NCBI RefSeq assembly: GCF_000972845.2
Contig: NC_040016.1
Location: forward strand, 19,680,098-19,744,097
Source of the DNA: Larimichthys crocea
Lineage: Eukaryota; Chordata; Actinopteri; Sciaenidae
Length of the DNA stretch: 64,000 bases
Reading direction: 5' to 3'
Under the pieces are notes generated by a model, which saw nothing but the letters and a program-made list of their open reading frames with translations, did not search any database and was not told where the DNA came from. How positions within the stretch are numbered: position 1 is the stretch's first letter; each line of letters opens with the position of its first letter. Below, piece after piece: positions 22,520 to 38,183 of the stretch. The position numbers and the translations under genes were made by a program.

Positions 22520-24290
22520 CCGTTCAACACAAGTCTTCTTTCTTTTCCTTCCTGTATTCACCCTCCGATGAACAAAAATGCAGCAGTGTGTTCAGTCTCA
22601 ACATGCACTCCCATTCAGATCTTCAGGCGACGGCTCGACTCAAACCACTGAACTAAAAAACTCAAAATCAGCTTCATTATAGATGGAAGTCTTGATCAGA
22701 AGTGACACAAAACAACTGAACCAAGCAGCTGGCATACTTCCAGCAGTGTATATGTATAGGATGATGTGGCCTGACCTCACATGAAAGGGAACACTGAGTT
22801 ATGTAACACCCTCTGGCTGATCTAGGGTGAACTGAGCTCTGTTTCTTACAACTCTAAACTTCAGAAAGTCCAAATCCACTTCAAACTACAGAACTAAGAG
22901 GGATAACTTAAATGTTTCAGTGTGAAATGAGACGATTTCCCACACACAGCTTGGATCTGACCTTGTGTCGAGGTGGAAAAACTCACAGAGGCTGATAAAG
23001 AAACACCTGGTCAGCGCGCACACACACACACAGGGCCCCTATTTGAAATGAGAGTGTATTCCTCAAGATTTTAACCTCACATAAAAAGTAGATCAGAGAC
23101 TGCAAACACTTCCTCTACTCAGCTACACTAATGCAAATCTGCTGACAGACACGAAAAGATGTGTACCGTGTACGCTGCATGGTCTCGGATTTGAAACTGA
23201 AAAAAAAAAACCTTTGAAGAAGTGAGGACCGGACAAAATGTCCAAAAGAAAAAACACCCTGACCTTTTAAAACGGTCCTCACTTCACTATAAATGTCCAA
23301 AAATTCCCCCCCCAAAAATGATGCCGTAACGTTTCAACGTCTCAAAATGTGTCTTAAACACAGCTTTACTTTTGAAAATGCCTTCAGTCTAAGGTGTTTA
23401 AACTCAAAGCAGTCCCCACAAAGGCAGAAGAACAAAGGACACACACACACACACACACACACACCACACACACACACACACAGTTGTGTTTGTATTTCCT
23501 GGTTTCATCTTGTGAGTCTCGATCATGAAAAGATTAAAGATTACTTCAGGTTTTAATCAGTCAGATTATCTCAATTTATCTAAATTTATCTCAGATTATC
23601 AGAACTCTGGAACACAAACGACTAAATTTAGACTTTAATTGTCACTTTTTCAGTCACAATGATTCAGTTTTAAAGTGTTTAACGTGCCTGCTGTTGAGTC
23701 ATGTCGTGAGACACATGAGTGCTGAGTGCATGAGTTAAATTCTCTTCTGTTTATTTTCATGTTAAGAATGAACTTCCGCAGAGGAGAGAGCAGCAGTTCA
23801 ACACCAGCGACGACAACACAAAGTGGAAACGCTCTGACACCGCCTGCTGGACGGCCAGCGCCACTTAAAAACTGCCCCAGAGGAGCATCAGCTGACATCT
23901 CCAACATGTGTATCTAAACAGTACATGACATCTGGAAAGGTCACAATACAGTATGATTACACATGGACGCTCCTCAGCTGTGACCAGAGCTCAGACTTTG
24001 TTTCAGTTTACTCAATAACTTAGTGAGCGTGAGGGAACAGGGAACATTTCATCTCTCAGCTAGGCGGCTTCTTCCGCTCTGATCTGTGAGGAACTGAAGA
24101 TTAATAAAATAATAAAATGGTCACTTATAGTTCATTTTATAGCACTGAGGATTATATTCTAAACAATACGAGTGCTAACACTTATTTTATTTTATTACTG
24201 TTTTATTAGGGTTACACTGCTATTTAGATGTTTTCAACTTATACGATGTTTGTTCCTATTTATTACATGTCTTAAAGGCACTTCCCTTTA
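22520..24290. other. intergenic with one CA array (about 23438-23482)
   Basis: No protein or RNA gene recognised. A CA microsatellite interrupted by one CC step lies at about 23438-23482. Confidence 0.5.
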
Positions 24291-24294
24291 TTGC

Positions 24295-24657
24295 TGTTAT
24301 ACTGAGACTGGCAGGGTAAGGTAAAGTTCAGGTTAATGTATAAATAGAAGGATTCCAGAACCAGGCCAGAGAGGTGACATCTAGATTGGGGACATACTGG
24401 CTACTCATTAGGGGATATGTTGAAGAAAACTGTTTAGATGCCATATGTGCAAATTGTCTGTTAACAATTTACAGGGGTTGGCACAGCCCATCTTTAGGAA
24501 AATGTTTAAGAACCAACAGTTAGAGCTCCTCAGGGAGCCTTTTTCTCTGTAACCTCTTTAGTGTGTTGCACTGTGAAACAATAAATTCAACATAAACTTC
24601 GATGTTTTGAATCCGATCCTCCTTATTTAAGGGTTTTTCTTTAAAATTCCCGTAACA
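24295..24657 (+). mobile_element. solo-LTR-like repeat, copy 2
   Basis: It starts TGTTATACTGAGACTGGCAG, contains AAGAACCAACAGTTAGAGCT and AATAAATTCAACATAAAC, and ends CCCGTAACA. It aligns along its length with 5108-5436. Flanking 5-mers attgc and attac differ by one base, so a decayed target duplication is possible. Confidence 0.5.
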
Positions 24658-25064
24658 ATTACATCCCCCTATTTGTCCTCGTGACAGCCTAATGAAATCA
24701 GAATATACTGTGACAGATCAATCATCAGCAGAGAGTTTTTAAGAATGTTTGTGTGTTTTAAGGTGGAACTTTTCTTATTTAGTCTCAAGCTGTGCAGCCA
24801 AACACTTTTCAGACTCACAGAATTTCATCTTAAATTCTTGCAGAGGTTTTAAAGTTTCCAAAGATTCAAAATCTGTCGGGAAGACGTGGGTCTGAAACGA
24901 TGCAGCAGAACATTTCTGTTTGATGCAAACCATAAAAAAACGTCTCAGGTTTGAATATTTCACACTGTGTAAACATCATATAATTTTAATGAAGAGGTGG
25001 AATAACACGATACTCTCAGACAGTGTGGAATAAAACAACTTGTCCAACCTTAAACTGACTTTCA

Positions 25065-25323
25065 AAGGTCCAGTGTGTCAGATTTAGGATCTCTGTTGAC
25101 AGAAATGTAACATAATATTCAGAAATATGTTTTCATTTGTGTATAATCACCTGAAAATAAGGATCTTATGACATGTTTAACGTTTCTGTCTTTTAGGGAG
25201 AGCGTTTCATGGTTTGTGTGCATTTGGCAGCCACCGCTGTTTCTCCTTTATACTAAGAAGAAGAGGGTGAAACAATCAGCAACTACACAGCTAGATGTCA
25301 CTAAATCCTACACACTGGTCCTT
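25065..25323. mobile_element. MITE with terminal inverted repeats, about 259 bp
   Basis: The left end AAGGTCCAGTGTGTCAGATT is the inverse of the right end AATCCTACACACTGGTCCTT with few mismatches. There is no coding capacity. Related copies or fragments occur at about 39050-39302, 40868, 47105-47345, 37440-37530 and 60420-60470. Confidence 0.75.
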
Positions 25324-25906
25324 GAAGCTGGGTGTTAGGAGTGAACCTCGCCCTCGAAAACAGCCTCACCAGAGGATGAGATCGCAATAATCAATCCCAT
25401 GAAGACGATCACTCCACAGCAGGTCGGACGTCATTACTGTACAGCGTCGGTGATTAGAAAAGAATAAAAACAAGTCATGAAGATTACTTAACCTCTTTTT
25501 TTTTAGACCCCTGTTAAATTTGTCATTTGTAAGTGTTGACACAATAATAATAAAATCAGTTTAATGTTGTGAATGTTGACGTCGAATGCATCGTCAGGCG
25601 TCAGACTTCAGTGATAGATGACGAAGCAGGTGAGTAAATTTATCACCGTGAGAGGTTGCGTGAGTTTCCCCTCACACTCACATCACTGATTAAAGTTTTA
25701 AAACTCATCGTTGCTGCAGCTTGACAGAACACAAACTCTCCCTTCATATCAGTGCTTACTTTAACTCCTCCAGCAGACTTACAGCTCGATCTGCAGAGCG
25801 CTGCGCCTCCTTCTGTAAATGCCCTGCCACGTCTGAATGAAGTCTTAATGAACATTTAACTGACGCCCGTCTGAATGATAAAAAGCCGACAATTAAAAAA
25901 CAGGAT

Positions 25907-28900
25907 TTATCGTATCAGTCCATCCTCCTGTTCTTTGTCCGTCCCCTCTGCATCACTCTTCTTCTTCTTCTCCTCCTCCTCCTCCTCCTGTCTCAACCTC
26001 TCCTGCTCTTTCTCCAGCTCCTGCTCTTCTTTGGCATCGGCCACCTTCAGTTTCTCCTCCACGTCTTCGGGAATCTCCAACTCCATCAGGTTCTCCATCC
26101 CCTCCTCCGGCTCGTCTCCTATCAGCACCTAGAAAAGGGAAAGACGAGTACGGTACATGACACGTGAAGTCTAATGCAACAGTCCTGCAGTGAGATACGA
26201 TCAGAGAGGCGTTGATTCAGTTTTACGGTAAACTTTGGAGGATGTTTGTTCTGCAGTTGTTTTTTCCAGCTGACATGTTATCAGTGCTAAAGCACAGCGG
26301 TTACTAAAAACATTAATGGAGACTCAGTAAACAGTAAACTTTCAGTCTTTCCTACCTGGACCAGTTTCTCACAGGCTGCTGTAACGTGGACGTCCTTCTC
26401 CCAGTTGTGGAACTCCCTCATGATCGGATAAACGTTCTTGTCTTTCAGAGTCTGCCGGCCGGCTTTGGTCGCCGTCAGCTGTGCGAGAGAAACAAACAGT
26501 AAAGAGCGGAACATGCAAACACACACGAGTCTACATGTGTGTCTGTGTCGTACCAGTAAAAGTGTTTCCAGCAGCATCTTTCTGATGTCGGGGTCTTCTT
26601 CTCTCTTCTTGTCCTCTGGGAGGTACTGCAGGTCCACAGGCAGACCTGAACATCACATAGAAATCTGTGAACATCAACTATGTGCACGTCATCCACTCAT
26701 GAAGACATCTTTAACAAATTTAAAGCTTCATATTTAAACTAAAGGATTACACACACACACACACACACTCACTCTCACCATCATTTTCTTCCTCTGTCAG
26801 CTCCTCTGGACCGGCCAGCGGCAGCAGGAGGAAGGGCAGGATGTCCACAGCATCGCTTAGCAACCACTCGTGATGGGCTAGATGGATTGAGGAGAAGTTT
26901 GGATCAGAGGACTGTTGGATTACAGTTCAGTGGGGACATACCTGGAACAGCATCCCTCACATTTCCTTTAAACATCCCCGGCTTTACTGATTTTCCCTGC
27001 AGAGGCTACTTCCTCAGATATCTTGACTTTCGTTACAGTTGGGAGGTGTGAAGATTACAGATGTGTCTTGAACAAACAGATGCATTTACACCTTTTCAAC
27101 ATCTGGCTAGAATGCATCTTAAGCAACCTTCTGAGGTCTGAGCGGAGTTCAGATTTCAGGATCGCCTCCTTTGATATCAGATGTCTGTCCAAGTTTAAGT
27201 GTGAACGAGGTCTGTGTGTGTGTCTCACCGTGGTCAAAGCAACAGTTGCGGAGGGTGCCGATGACTCCACCTCTCCTCACAGCCGACGCCTGGAACTGAG
27301 TGAAGGACAACAACCTCTGGACTACACACCTGCAACACAGATAATTTAAGACACGTCAACGTCCAGATTTCAGCTGAATGTGTTCAGAATATTCGAGCTC
27401 CAAATAATGCTACTGATTTAGATTTTCTCTACACAGCCTGCATGGCTAAGGGTGCATTCAGATGTAAGCCAGCGCTATCGTGAATCGCTGCAGGGTTGTG
27501 TGGCAGTGGGAGGGTGAGGGCGGCTGCTGTATGTCTGCTGTAAAACAATCAGGAATCAATCTATGTCTCTTGACCACAAACCAAATTAAAATGTATGTGT
27601 TTCATTATTTTACAGCCTAAACTACGAGCCAGACTCAGGTACAAATGAAGAAACGAAGCCAGAACACAACAGGTAGAGTATCAGAGTTTAGTCCATGAAT
27701 CCACCTGGACAGTCTCAGTTTCATTTGATGACATTTGACATTTCAGGCTGACTGTGGAGGAGTTTGTTCGATCTGATAATCTGATTGGTGACTGCAGCGT
27801 GACGTCGGACTGTATTTTTCCAGAAGCTGCAGCCAAAACAGATGACCCGCCACTCAAATGAATGGAAAAACCTGCGTGTTTGCCTCGGAACATCGGATCC
27901 TGTCTGAACGCAGCCTAAAAAAAACGCAGCACATTAGAAGAGCAGCGTCAGTCCTCTGGGGCTGTATTCACAACTAACTTAAAGAAGAAAAATGTGCTTT
28001 GAGTGTCTTCGATTGTTGCAGAGTATGGTTGTTAGTACAGTGAACACAAAAGAGAAACCAGCGGTGGAATCAGTTCATATTCATCCTGAGTTCAGGCCCA
28101 CCTCCCCTCGGTGGGACCATCAGTTAGTGGAATCGCTCACCTGTCCTTGTCCAGGATGTAGTTTCTGGCCTCAGGCAGCTGTGTCAGGTTGGACAGCAGA
28201 GGGCCGAGATAGTGGAGCTTGGCGTTCTTATTGTAACCTTCAGTACAGAAGATCTCCACCACCTGAGCCAGACCAACCTCTTCCTGGATGACCTGAAACA
28301 AGAGAGGAAACACTTCATCCCTCACGATCCGGACTCAACCTGGAGTTCTTTGGTTCTGATGAGCTGAACAACAAACTGTGCAAGCCAACAAGAAACACTT
28401 CCCCTCCCTGGGATGATTTCTAAATCAATCACCTTGAACACAGTCTTGCAGGTTTTCTCGTGGCGGGTCAGGTTCGACAGGATGGTGCAGATCTGATCAG
28501 AGAACATGAACTCTGGATCCAGAAGTTTCTTCAACAACACTGGGAGAACTTTGACATCTCCGACTAAAACCTGAAAGAAGAACAGACACCTGTAACATCT
28601 TCAACACTGAATCTACAATATCTCTGACGGCTTTATTTTTTTACTCAGTCAAGACTGATCACCTGGTGCAGAGTCTCGTCAGCTGACAGGTTGATGAAGA
28701 TGTAGTAACAGTCCTTTACTATGGCAATAGAGATGTCAGAAGTCAGAGCAAAGAGGCCAGCAAGTATGTCAGGTTTAGAGCGGAGGAAGCGGCAGCCATC
28801 CCTGAAAACAAACACAAATGGTGACTTTAAGTTAGCAAACATTGAGCTGAGTGACGGAGAACGAACACGTAAATGAATCAGTGTGAAGACACACATCCTT

Positions 28901-29082
28901 GGAGCACATTCATCACATCTGATGACAGTCTAAAGAGCCATATAATTAACAGTAAAACGATCGACCTCCTACCTGTGTCCAGACAGCCCCAGGAAGTACT
29001 CTGTGGCCTGAGCTTTGACGTCAGCACGAGTACCGGGGGAGAGGAAGGAGAGCAGCTCCGCAGCCTCAGAATCACTCAGCAT
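25907..29082 (-). CDS. hgh1: HGH1 homolog (FAM203/BRP16), complete in nine coding exons
   Basis: HGH1 is an armadillo-like cytosolic protein that, with the TRiC chaperonin and Hsp90, assists folding of elongation factor eEF2. Coding exons: 29082-28973, 28801-28663, 28570-28433, 28292-28141, 27329-27229, 26877-26779, 26645-26554, 26478-26356, 26128-25907. They join in phase to 391 residues, the usual length of the family. Landmarks are MLSDSEAAELLSFL (1-14), INLSADETLHQ (73-83), EIFCTEGYNKNAKLHYLGPL (141-160), RRGGVIGTLRNCCFDHAHHE (198-217), ILPFLLLPLAGPEE (226-239), LPVDLQYLPEDKKRE (248-262) and VLIGDEPEEGMENL (319-332). The central and C-terminal blocks correspond to Pfam DUF383 and DUF384. 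The tail is a Glu/Lys/Arg-rich coil (about 345-380). The start follows TCAAGATGC. A likely 5' UTR exon lies near 31201-31420. Confidence 0.96.
27449..27916. mobile_element. MITE-like element in an hgh1 intron
   Basis: The left end AAGGGTGCATTCAGATG and the right end CTGAACGCAGCCT are imperfect inverted repeats of the fish 'aggctgcgttcaga' type. It lies wholly within the intron between coding exons 4 and 5 and has no frame of note. Confidence 0.5.
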
Positions 29083-29149
29083 CTTGAAACAATGTCTGAG
29101 AAAACAGAAATAAAAGCACAACCAACCATCAGCTCAGACATCAGCACTG

Positions 29150-29765
29150 ATATACTGTGCCAGTCAAAGGTTTGGACACACCTTCATTCAAAAAGGTGCA
29201 CCATGCTAAAAGTTAGACCAAACTTAGTTCAACAAACACAAGAAATGGAGGTTAGACCTGTGGAAATCTGTACTTTGAGTCCAAATTGAGGTTTTTGGTT
29301 CAGACCGCTGTGTCTATGTGAGATGTAAAGAAGGTGAATGGATGGTATCTGCATGTGTGGTTCCCACGTGAAGCATTGAGGAGGAGGTGTGATGATGTGA
29401 AGGTGTTTTGCTGGCGACACTGTTGGTGATTTATTCCAAATTCAAAAAGGCACATGTAACCAGCGATGGCTACCACAGCTTCCTGCAGCGACGTGCCATC
29501 CCACTGTCGAGGACAATGACCCCAAAAACACACCCTCCAGGCTACGTTAGGTCTATTTGACCAAGAAGAAGGACAGTGACGGAGTGCTGCAGCAGATAAC
29601 CCGGCCTCTATGATCACCTGACTTAAACCCAGCTGAAGTGGTTTGGGATGAGTCTGAACTGATTCAAGACTGAAGAATGAAGCTGACTGAGAGAAGAGTA
29701 AACAATGTTACTTCATCGTGCTGAATCTTCGGTGTCAATCTACAACGTTAGAGAGCAACAAGAGT
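29150..29765 (+). mobile_element. decayed Tc1/mariner transposon
   Basis: The 5' end TGCCAGTCAAAGGTTTGGAC is a Tc1-type TIR. Inside, broken frames give remnants of transposase: MMW-CFAGDTVGD, DNDPKNT (second catalytic Asp region) and SPDLNPAEVVWDE (catalytic Glu region). The N-terminal DNA-binding half is missing. The right end near TCGGTGTCAATCTACAACG matches the sequence after the transposase stop in related elements; no right TIR is seen. Non-functional. Confidence 0.8.
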
Positions 29766-30019
29766 AAAGATGGGAAGTGTATTTTAATCATTCTCACCAT
29801 CATAAGCAGCTGTTATGAGACTTTAAAACGCAGATTTAAAACAATCTACAGTGATTTGAAGCTGTTATGATACATTATCTGAACAGGGATTTTAAAAATA
29901 TATTTAAGTACAGACTTGGTGTTTTTCTTCAGCATGTTTAGGCTCTGATTAACTTTATTTTATACACGACAAGTGTGGTTTTATTCTGGTTCTGCCCGAC
30001 TCTGCATAGTTTTGGACTG

Positions 30020-30310
30020 CAATCTTTGAGTGGCCAGTTTATTCCAAAGACATTCAGCCTAACCATGACCTGGCCATCTTTGGATGCTCTGTAACGTCTA
30101 TTGAGCTACCACGCAACGTGCAGATGGCTTGGCGGATAGGAATGGTGGTGGCTAAGAAACTCATTCTCCTGACCTTATTTTGCACACTGGCTGAAAGAAA
30201 TGCTGTCCATTATACAGATGGAAAAACTCTGTATGTTCAAACCCAATACACAGAAGAGGTTTGAGAAAACATGGGGACCTTTCTTGGCACGGTGTCACAT
30301 CACCTGACAA
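30020..30310 (+). mobile_element. L1/Tx1-like LINE C-terminal fragment
   Basis: One frame reads LAIFGCSVTSIELPRN and VAKKLILL, then LYVQTQYTEEV and ENMGTFL. The order resembles the C-terminus of L1/Tx1-type polymerases (AxKxIIL.W ... FxxxWxPFL). Stops interrupt it. Confidence 0.45.
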
Positions 30311-30559
30311 CCACAGGGACTCTGACTTATCGGGCTATGAAACTATGTAGCACGGTGACTATAACTAACTATCTTGTGAACTGTCTGGCAGCCCTCCCTC
30401 TTTTTTTTTGTTGTTGTTGTTTTTTCTTGTATGTTACTGTTACTAAATTTAAAAAAAACTTGTAAACTATAAATAAAATATATATTAATCTAATATATCA
30501 AGACAACACTTGTTTTTTAGATTAGCGTTTTATTCCGACGACGGCACACATGTTTTTTT

Positions 30560-30736
30560 TTTACACTACAGCACTTTTATTCTTTAACTGTATTTTAACT
30601 GTATTTTAATTTTAATTTGTATTTATTTATCTATGTACCTGTTATGTTTTTGTTTCTACGGCTTTGCTGTAAAGCACTTTGGGTACCATCTGGCTATTGT
30701 AAAGGCCTATATAAATAAACTTGATTTGATTTGATA
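30560..30736 (+). mobile_element. LINE/SINE-type 3' tail ending in (TTGAT)n
   Basis: GTAAAGCACTTTGGGTACCA followed by GGCCTATATAAATAAACTTG and TTGAT repeats is a common teleost retroposon 3' end. Confidence 0.6.
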
Positions 30737-31200
30737 CATCTAGATTTGTGTAATCATTTCAGGTGTGTGCACACGAGAGTGAATTTAACACATTGCAGTG
30801 GATGTGCATACAGATATAAACATGAAATATAAACAAGGAGCTTGGAAAGGTAAACATAAACATGACAGGAAAACTATGCACATATAAATAAACAGTGGAA
30901 AGGATGCTGACATAAACATGCTGTGCACAGCAACATGTACATAATTATTTGCCTATCAAGACACAATGTCTTAATAAAAAGACAATATTGTAAATAATAA
31001 TTAGTTTTTAAGGTTTAACAAAGTGACATCCAGGCTGTTGTTTACATCATCAGAGCTACTTTCCTGGATTACATACAATGAAAAGTGAAATTACTCGATT
31101 ACATCAGCTCAGACTGACGTGAAAGTTTCTGACAACAAACAGACAAACAAACAAAATGACAGCTCGGAGTCTGACCGCTGTTTTATTAACGAGATCTCAC

Positions 31201-31420
31201 CTTTAACGAGCTCACAGGTCGTGTGTGCTGTTTATCTGACATAAACACAGTGCGCACATGTGGACTACACGCCGCCTCTCTTCCGGCTCAGCTTCCGCCG
31301 CTGCTGCCCCCTGGTGGTCGCCACGTGTGTCGGTCTCTCTGGTTACAAACAGCTGGATCTCATTGCAGCTGGAGGACTTCCCAAACTTTAAGGACATTTT
31401 GTCCAAGGCAGAGAAACTAA
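31201..31420 (-). promoter_or_regulatory. putative hgh1 5' UTR exon and promoter
   Basis: On the minus strand a donor GTTAAAG|GTGAGATCTC ends here, about 2.1 kb upstream of the hgh1 coding start, whose 5' flank TTTTCTCAG|ACATTG looks like a splice acceptor. The segment is relatively GC- and CpG-rich for this region. If correct, the Tc1 and L1-like remnants lie in the first hgh1 intron. This is inference from splice signals only. Confidence 0.4.
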
Positions 31421-31689
31421 CAAAGAAACACTGTTAAATGTTCATTTAAATGTCAGCGAATGTACAACACACCCATTTTTTTTTATAAATATGAGTCAGC
31501 CAGAGTCTGTTTGCCCAAAAGTCTATTTTTTATATGCTCCATACATGTTTCAAGGCCTTATTTTTTCAGCCAGAAGCCAGAGTCAGAACTGGTTGGCTGC
31601 AGGAAGGACTTGTGGAGCCCGCTTGACCAGTTGAGCCACCAGGATGGCTTTTGCCTCTGTACAGGGAGTGACACCCTCTGTCCTTAGAC

Positions 31690-32085
31690 CCTCAGTTCGA
31701 GTGAGGAAAAACTTGCCCACAAAAAACCTTTAACAGGGAAAAAAGGTGGAAGAGCCACAGAGGAGGGATCCCTCTCCCAGGACGTGTACAGAACAAATCA
31801 ACAGAAACATATTGTACAAATACAATGAATGATAAAATGATTACAGTAGCAGTGGAACCTGTGATAGAGATAGAGAGACACAGATCCACAGCAGCAGCAA
31901 ATCATCAACTAACTATAAACTGTAGATATGGTAACAATAATGACAGTAGTAATATGTGTAGCGGACGTCGGGCAGGACCACAGCAGCAGCCACGATTATT
32001 TATGAGTATGTTTCCGATCCACCTTGTATACTGTGAGTCACTGCAACAAGTGAGTTTCCCCAGTGTGGGATCAATAATCTATCTT
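31690..32085. mobile_element. dispersed fish repeat with LINE-type tail
   Basis: CCCTCAGTTCGAGTGAGGAA, AGGGAAAAAAGGTGGAAGAG and GAGGGATCCCTCTCCCAGGA are landmarks of a repeat I know from many fish genomes. It ends in GAGTTTCCCCAGTGTGGGAT then CAATAATCTATCTT. Confidence 0.5.
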
Positions 32086-32369
32086 GAAAAAATTCTGCAT
32101 CCAGTATCGAGGCATCGAGTCTCAACATTTCTCTGACTGTCTTTAAAGACTGGGTAACACTAAAAGAAAAATCCCTCAGGGCTCAACAGAAGCACGCCAG
32201 AATAAAGTGTTTAAAAACCGAATAACGTTAAGAGCAACAATTAATTATACAAAGCGTTGGTCACAGAATATGGTGTAATACTGCTGCAGCTTTGCATTTA
32301 CAAATATGCATATATCCCAAATTGTTAAGCTGTGATGCGAAGGCAATGCGGGAGTGACAAAAACTGGCT

Positions 32370-32620
32370 GCAGTTCCTCAATCGTCCACTTGAGGCTGGC
32401 TCCAGAAGTGAGTCAGTCTCCATAAGTCCCCATGTCCAAATGTCCAACTTCACAGCAGAAATAAACATGTTTACAGCCTGGTACAAAAAACAGTTTTGGT
32501 CTCTGTAGCTAATTTCCCCGTTCATGACAACTGTACTGAGGGTGAATTTATATACAACTCACCTGTTCACATTATATTAAGGCTTAAAGTTAGCTTTGAT
32601 TGACAGATAGGTGTTGTTAA
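32370..32620 (-). mobile_element. dispersed repeat (MNGEIS family), copy 4
   Basis: The minus strand reads MNGEISYRDQNCFLYQ..., DIWTWGLMETDSLLEPASSG. It is nearly identical to the copies at 8336 and 18290 over the core. It lies between hgh1 and tmem263. Confidence 0.75.
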
Positions 32621-34036
32621 AAGATGGTTTGTTTAAGCAGCCAGACCACAGGTCCACCGACGATCCTCATCTTTTCCCATAGGTTAGCCGGAAAGTGGCA
32701 GAAGCCATCACACTCTGAGCTTCATAGCAGAAACCTGACCTCTAGTTGGGTCCCTGAGAGCCAAGAGTGTCAAACTATTCCACTGATCAACAGGTGGAAC
32801 ACACCAAGATATGCTGTAATGTGCCAGCAAACGCAGGGAAGAAGAACAGATCTAAGATCTAAACGATGTAGGATTTATGAGGAGGAAATACACAATAACT
32901 TTATTTATAAGGAAACTCCACAAGGCACCTTTAACCTTCCAAACTACTTTATTGATATATCCAAAAACAAAACAAAAACAAAAAAACAACACATACAAGA
33001 CATTCACATAGTTTAGTCCCACCAGCAACAGCTCCCACTCACTCCAAATGTTGCATTGAAATGCTGATTTGCATATAGACGTTCACGAATGTTGCCTGCA
33101 CTACAGTACAGCGTTTGCCTTCTGATTAAAAAAGGTACAGTTCAAAACCTTTACTTGACCGACTGACCAGTTCAGACAACATCGGGCACTTTTCCTCTCA
33201 AGCAACCAGTCAGTCGACGTAACGAATGCTGCTGATGTTTTGTTTTCTTATATCTTTAGTCAACTTGTCAAGGTCCAACGCAGCATTTTTAACATTTCAC
33301 TCAAAACATTTCAACAATATCGCTGTGTAAAAGGCCTGAGCCCAGTGTTGGTGTGTGTGATTGTGTCATCCAGACATGCAGATCCAAGGCTGCTGGGTAA
33401 AACACCGACCCCCCGGGCTCTTCCAAAGTTTTTATTTTTTATTTTTAAAAAGGAGGTCAGACACAGAAGAAGTCTGCAGACTGAAGAATCCTTTCACTTC
33501 CAAAAAACAAAAAAAAACAAAAAACAGCATCTTATTTTAGAAACATTTCACCAAATGTGTGTAGTTTGTAAAGAGTGAAGAGAAGAGAGAGAAATGGAAC
33601 AGCATCAGTCTGGACTGTAAACAGATAAAAATATTCATGAGGTCACCCACCACGTGCTGAAGTGGATCACAGTCTATGTGATCTGTCTGGAGCCAGATAT
33701 TCACTTCCAGACATGCAAACCCGCTCCAAGTCATTTATATATGAAGCGTTTCAGTGACAAAGTCTGTCGTATTTCTGGGTTGTCATGGTATCGTAGTACT
33801 ACTGAATTTTTCGGTACTGAGTGTAGTATTGGTGTCAAAGTCTAAAGATCTCTTTATGGTGACAAGACTACCACGTTCAAGACCAAGAGAGGCGTCAGAA
33901 GGCACTGTGGAGTTTTGATTGGCAGACAGAGATCAGCTGGCAGCCTCTCTCTGTTGGCTCAGGGCGGGGCAAGTCCATCATCATCATCAATCATCAATCA
34001 TCATCATCGTCACAACCATCCTCCTCCCCTTCCTCT
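32621..34036. other. region downstream of tmem263, probable 3' UTR in its right part
   Basis: No separate gene is seen. On the minus strand AATAAA occurs at 33436-33431, about 600 bp after the tmem263 stop, and again near 32953-32948; either could end the transcript. A (CAT/ATC)n-like run lies at about 33977-34007. Confidence 0.4.

Positions 34037-38183
<4,147 letters not shown>

Noticed and set aside
22286..22561. Minus-strand Arg-rich frame and plus-strand Ser-rich frame
   Set aside because: Both are translations of the CCT/AGG simple repeat, with no conserved sequence around them.
15276..23482. CRISPR-like or regularly spaced repeats
   Set aside because: The only short regular repeats are CA, GATA, AGG and CCT microsatellites. 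No spacer structure exists and the genome is eukaryotic.
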